From positions 17,648 to 81,647 of the forward strand of contig JAQBOZ010000003.1 of the NCBI GenBank assembly GCA_028287785.1: DNA of 64,000 bases. Direction: 5' to 3'. The position numbers and the translations under genes were made by a program. The notes under the pieces were generated by a model that saw nothing but the letters and a program-made list of their open reading frames with translations, searched no databases and had not been told where the DNA came from. Positions 62,791 through 64,000 of this stretch are shown here, in pieces. This stretch comes from Chlorobiota bacterium (lineage in GTDB: Bacteria > Bacteroidota > Ignavibacteria > OLB7). Every line of letters begins with the position of its first letter. The stretch's first letter is position 1.

Positions 62791-63212
62791 TACTTTGTGG
62801 TGTTTGTCCTGGATACTCTGCTGATGATGCCGTTGAGCGAATCGACAGTGATACTGTATTTGGCCGCCAGAGCCGCGCGCGCAATCGAATCGTGGTTGTG
62901 CATGTACGCGTTCATCGCCGCCTCCGCCCTGCCGGGGTCGCCTGTGGACTTGATCACCCCCTTGATGATGCTGTCGACAACATGTCTGGGGACGTTGGTG
63001 CCCGCGTGAGCGTATTCCATATACACCACATGCTCGAAGCTCTCCCTGTTGGCGGGATTATATCCCGTATCGCGAACGACCGGAATTTCGTGCGGCATTT
63101 CCCGGGCACGGGCAGCGGAATCACCCGCCGAAGGCTTGTCGGGAAATCGGCGTTCACCGCAGGCGGCCACGCCAAGCAGGAGAAGAAGAGAGAGGAGCGA
63201 TAGACGACGCAT
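62790..63212 (-). CDS. Small lipoprotein coupled to the AfsR-like regulator
   Basis: From ATG 63212 the protein is 140 residues with a lipobox (GVAACG, Cys18). The mature part is helical and hydrophilic (SFEHVVYMEYAHAGTNVPR; EAAMNAYMHNHDSIARAALAAKY). Family not recognised. Its TAA overlaps an ATG of the regulator gene (TAATG). This arrangement suggests the lipoprotein and the regulator are made together, possibly as sensor and responder, but nothing shows a direct contact. Confidence 0.72.
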   Translation of the reverse strand: MRRLSLLSLLLLLGVAACGERRFPDKPSAGDSAARAREMPHEIPVVRDTGYNPANRESFEHVVYMEYAHAGTNVPRHVVDSIIKGVIKSTGDPGRAEAAMNAYMHNHDSIARAALAAKYSITVDSLNGIISRVSRTNTTK

Positions 63213-63821
63213 AAATATCCGATATGAGTATGATGTTTTACAATCGGCAGCCCGAATATATGCCACGGATTCCGATCACCATCACCCACCTCACCCGCCG
63301 GAATGGATGGGGAGCGGCAATAAAGATAGGGCGCGATGCCCCATGTTGCACGCCTATTTGCGGGCAGATAAAGTATAATGAACCATCATCATTGAGATCG
63401 CGCGAGGAAAAGAATATCGATGCGGATGTTCAGGGCAGCCTGTTTCACCGGGCTCATCAGCGATAATGGCACATCGTCATGGCATGCGCGGAACGTTGGC
63501 AGGCATGATGAAAACGGATCAACTGCGACAGTCGGAATATTCCGATGCCATGGTGGAGGGCGCGGAGGAAAAAAGATCGATATCGCCGGGGGCGTTCAGC
63601 GGGGAAGAAGGAGAAGTGTAATCCGGGTGGATGGCGGTAACGCGACCAGCCCTGATTTCACAGGGTCGGTCGTGGCAGATTCGGTTTCGCGGGACATGAT
63701 ACATTCCTCACTGATGATGGCTCATACGGAGGCATCAATAATCCATTTCCGGTAGTGACTCAGTTTGAGATACGGTTCATGCTGTTTGGACTCATGGAGG
63801 GCATTCGACATCTGTCCTTCC
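63213..63821. other. Non-coding stretch with a possible receptor-plug remnant
   Basis: About 600 bp with no convincing gene. In one frame, about 63590-63695 reads GGVQRGRRRSVIRVDGGNAT and then DFTGSVVAD, which resembles a TonB plug IRxxR...VDG motif and may be a decayed fragment like that at 29957. Stops and frame breaks surround it, and the match is short. Confidence 0.35.
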
Positions 63822-63985
63822 AGCCCCATCGGGGCGTACCGGTTGTAGCATCGCCATGCCGCCATGATTCCAGGCTCCATCGGAGCGTACCATTCGGCAC
63901 GGATGCGGGGATGGTACGCTCCGATGGAGCTTGAGCGGGAGATGGGAGCATTGTTGCTACAACCGGCGCGCTCCTCTGGAGCTTG
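63822..63985. repeat. Nested inverted-repeat cluster
   Basis: Four units of an AGCYCCATCGGAGCGTACC-like motif. Two point right (63822-63850 and 63874-63893) and two point left (63911-63930 and 63955-63982). The inner pair is a perfect 20-bp inverted repeat (GCTCCATCGGAGCGTACCAT). The outer pair shares GGTTGTAGCA (63841-63850) with its complement at 63955-63964. The whole could fold as one long cruciform. Such short GC-rich units are common in intergenic DNA of this group. The window ends within or just past it. Confidence 0.8.
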
Positions 63986-64000
63986 AAGAGTGAAGAAGGG

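Noticed and set aside
1..64000. CRISPR arrays, rRNA and tRNA genes
   Set aside because: No evenly spaced direct repeats of 24-40 bp with unique spacers, no conserved rRNA segments and no tRNA-like sequence were noticed when reading both strands. A tRNA scan would be needed to exclude tRNAs fully.

Overview
The window is GC-rich bacterial chromosome with 46 intact or window-edge protein genes, a few decayed ones, and no rRNA, tRNA, CRISPR array or transposase gene that I could see. The lineage signals point to the Bacteroidota/Chlorobiota (FCB) side of the tree. There are several type IX secretion C-terminal sorting tails, DUF1501/DUF1800 pairs, a DUF2723 (TMEM260-like) membrane protein, TonB-receptor-type carboxypeptidase-regulatory domains, a very large LamG plus choice-of-anchor protein, and one promoter with the Bacteroidota -7 box TAnnTTTG. 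The high GC fits a GC-rich relative such as a Kapabacteria- or Ignavibacteria-like lineage better than a classical Bacteroides or Flavobacterium. This assignment is an inference from gene content.

Layout. 1-2.2 kb: a cut-off gene, a GT-B-like glycosyltransferase and a DUF4097 adhesin-like protein. 2.4-8.2 kb: an LptF/LptG-type permease, a complete subclass B1 metallo-beta-lactamase, a small membrane protein, a TPR protein with a 16-unit EPEI pentapeptide repeat, and an SrkA-like kinase. 8.4-14.5 kb: a lamin-tail-domain secreted protein, an SDR oxidoreductase with an NHL-repeat protein, two paralogous lipoproteins and a small basic periplasmic protein. 14.9-25.1 kb: the first DUF1800-DUF1501 pair, a CocE-type hydrolase with a sorting tail, a K+ channel with RCK domains, a large secreted protein of unknown function, a DUF4380 protein and a cyclophilin. 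25.2-31.5 kb: a tandem family of secreted carboxypeptidase-regulatory-domain proteins, several of which look like remnants of TonB-dependent receptors. 31.5-33.4 kb: a visibly AT-richer four-gene operon (ArsR regulator, SRPBCC, DoxX-like, YdeI) that looks foreign and abuts a truncated member of the preceding array. 33.5-38.5 kb: an M16 protease and a translationally coupled mtnA plus class II aldolase pair. 38.6-51.4 kb: a surface cluster (helical metal-binding-like protein, lipoprotein, OmpA protein, giant LamG/ASH protein, second DUF1501-DUF1800 pair). 52-63.2 kb: thioredoxin with a short DnaJ, a TIGR04283-type glycosyltransferase, a BON lipoprotein, DedA, RuvC, the DUF2723 protein and a 1175-residue AfsR/SARP-like regulator coupled to a lipoprotein. 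The last 0.8 kb is non-coding and ends in nested inverted repeats.

How the parts fit. Most of the window serves the cell envelope: lipopolysaccharide transport, outer-membrane anchoring, type IX-exported proteins, lipoproteins and envelope proteases. Core genes (ruvC, cyclophilin, thioredoxin, DnaJ, mtnA) are interspersed. Intergenic spaces carry at least three families of short palindromic repeats. The least ordinary features are the decaying receptor-like array with the foreign operon at its edge, the B1 beta-lactamase, a regulator whose P-loop lacks its lysine, and a two-hairpin repeat of about 50 bp found at five sites.
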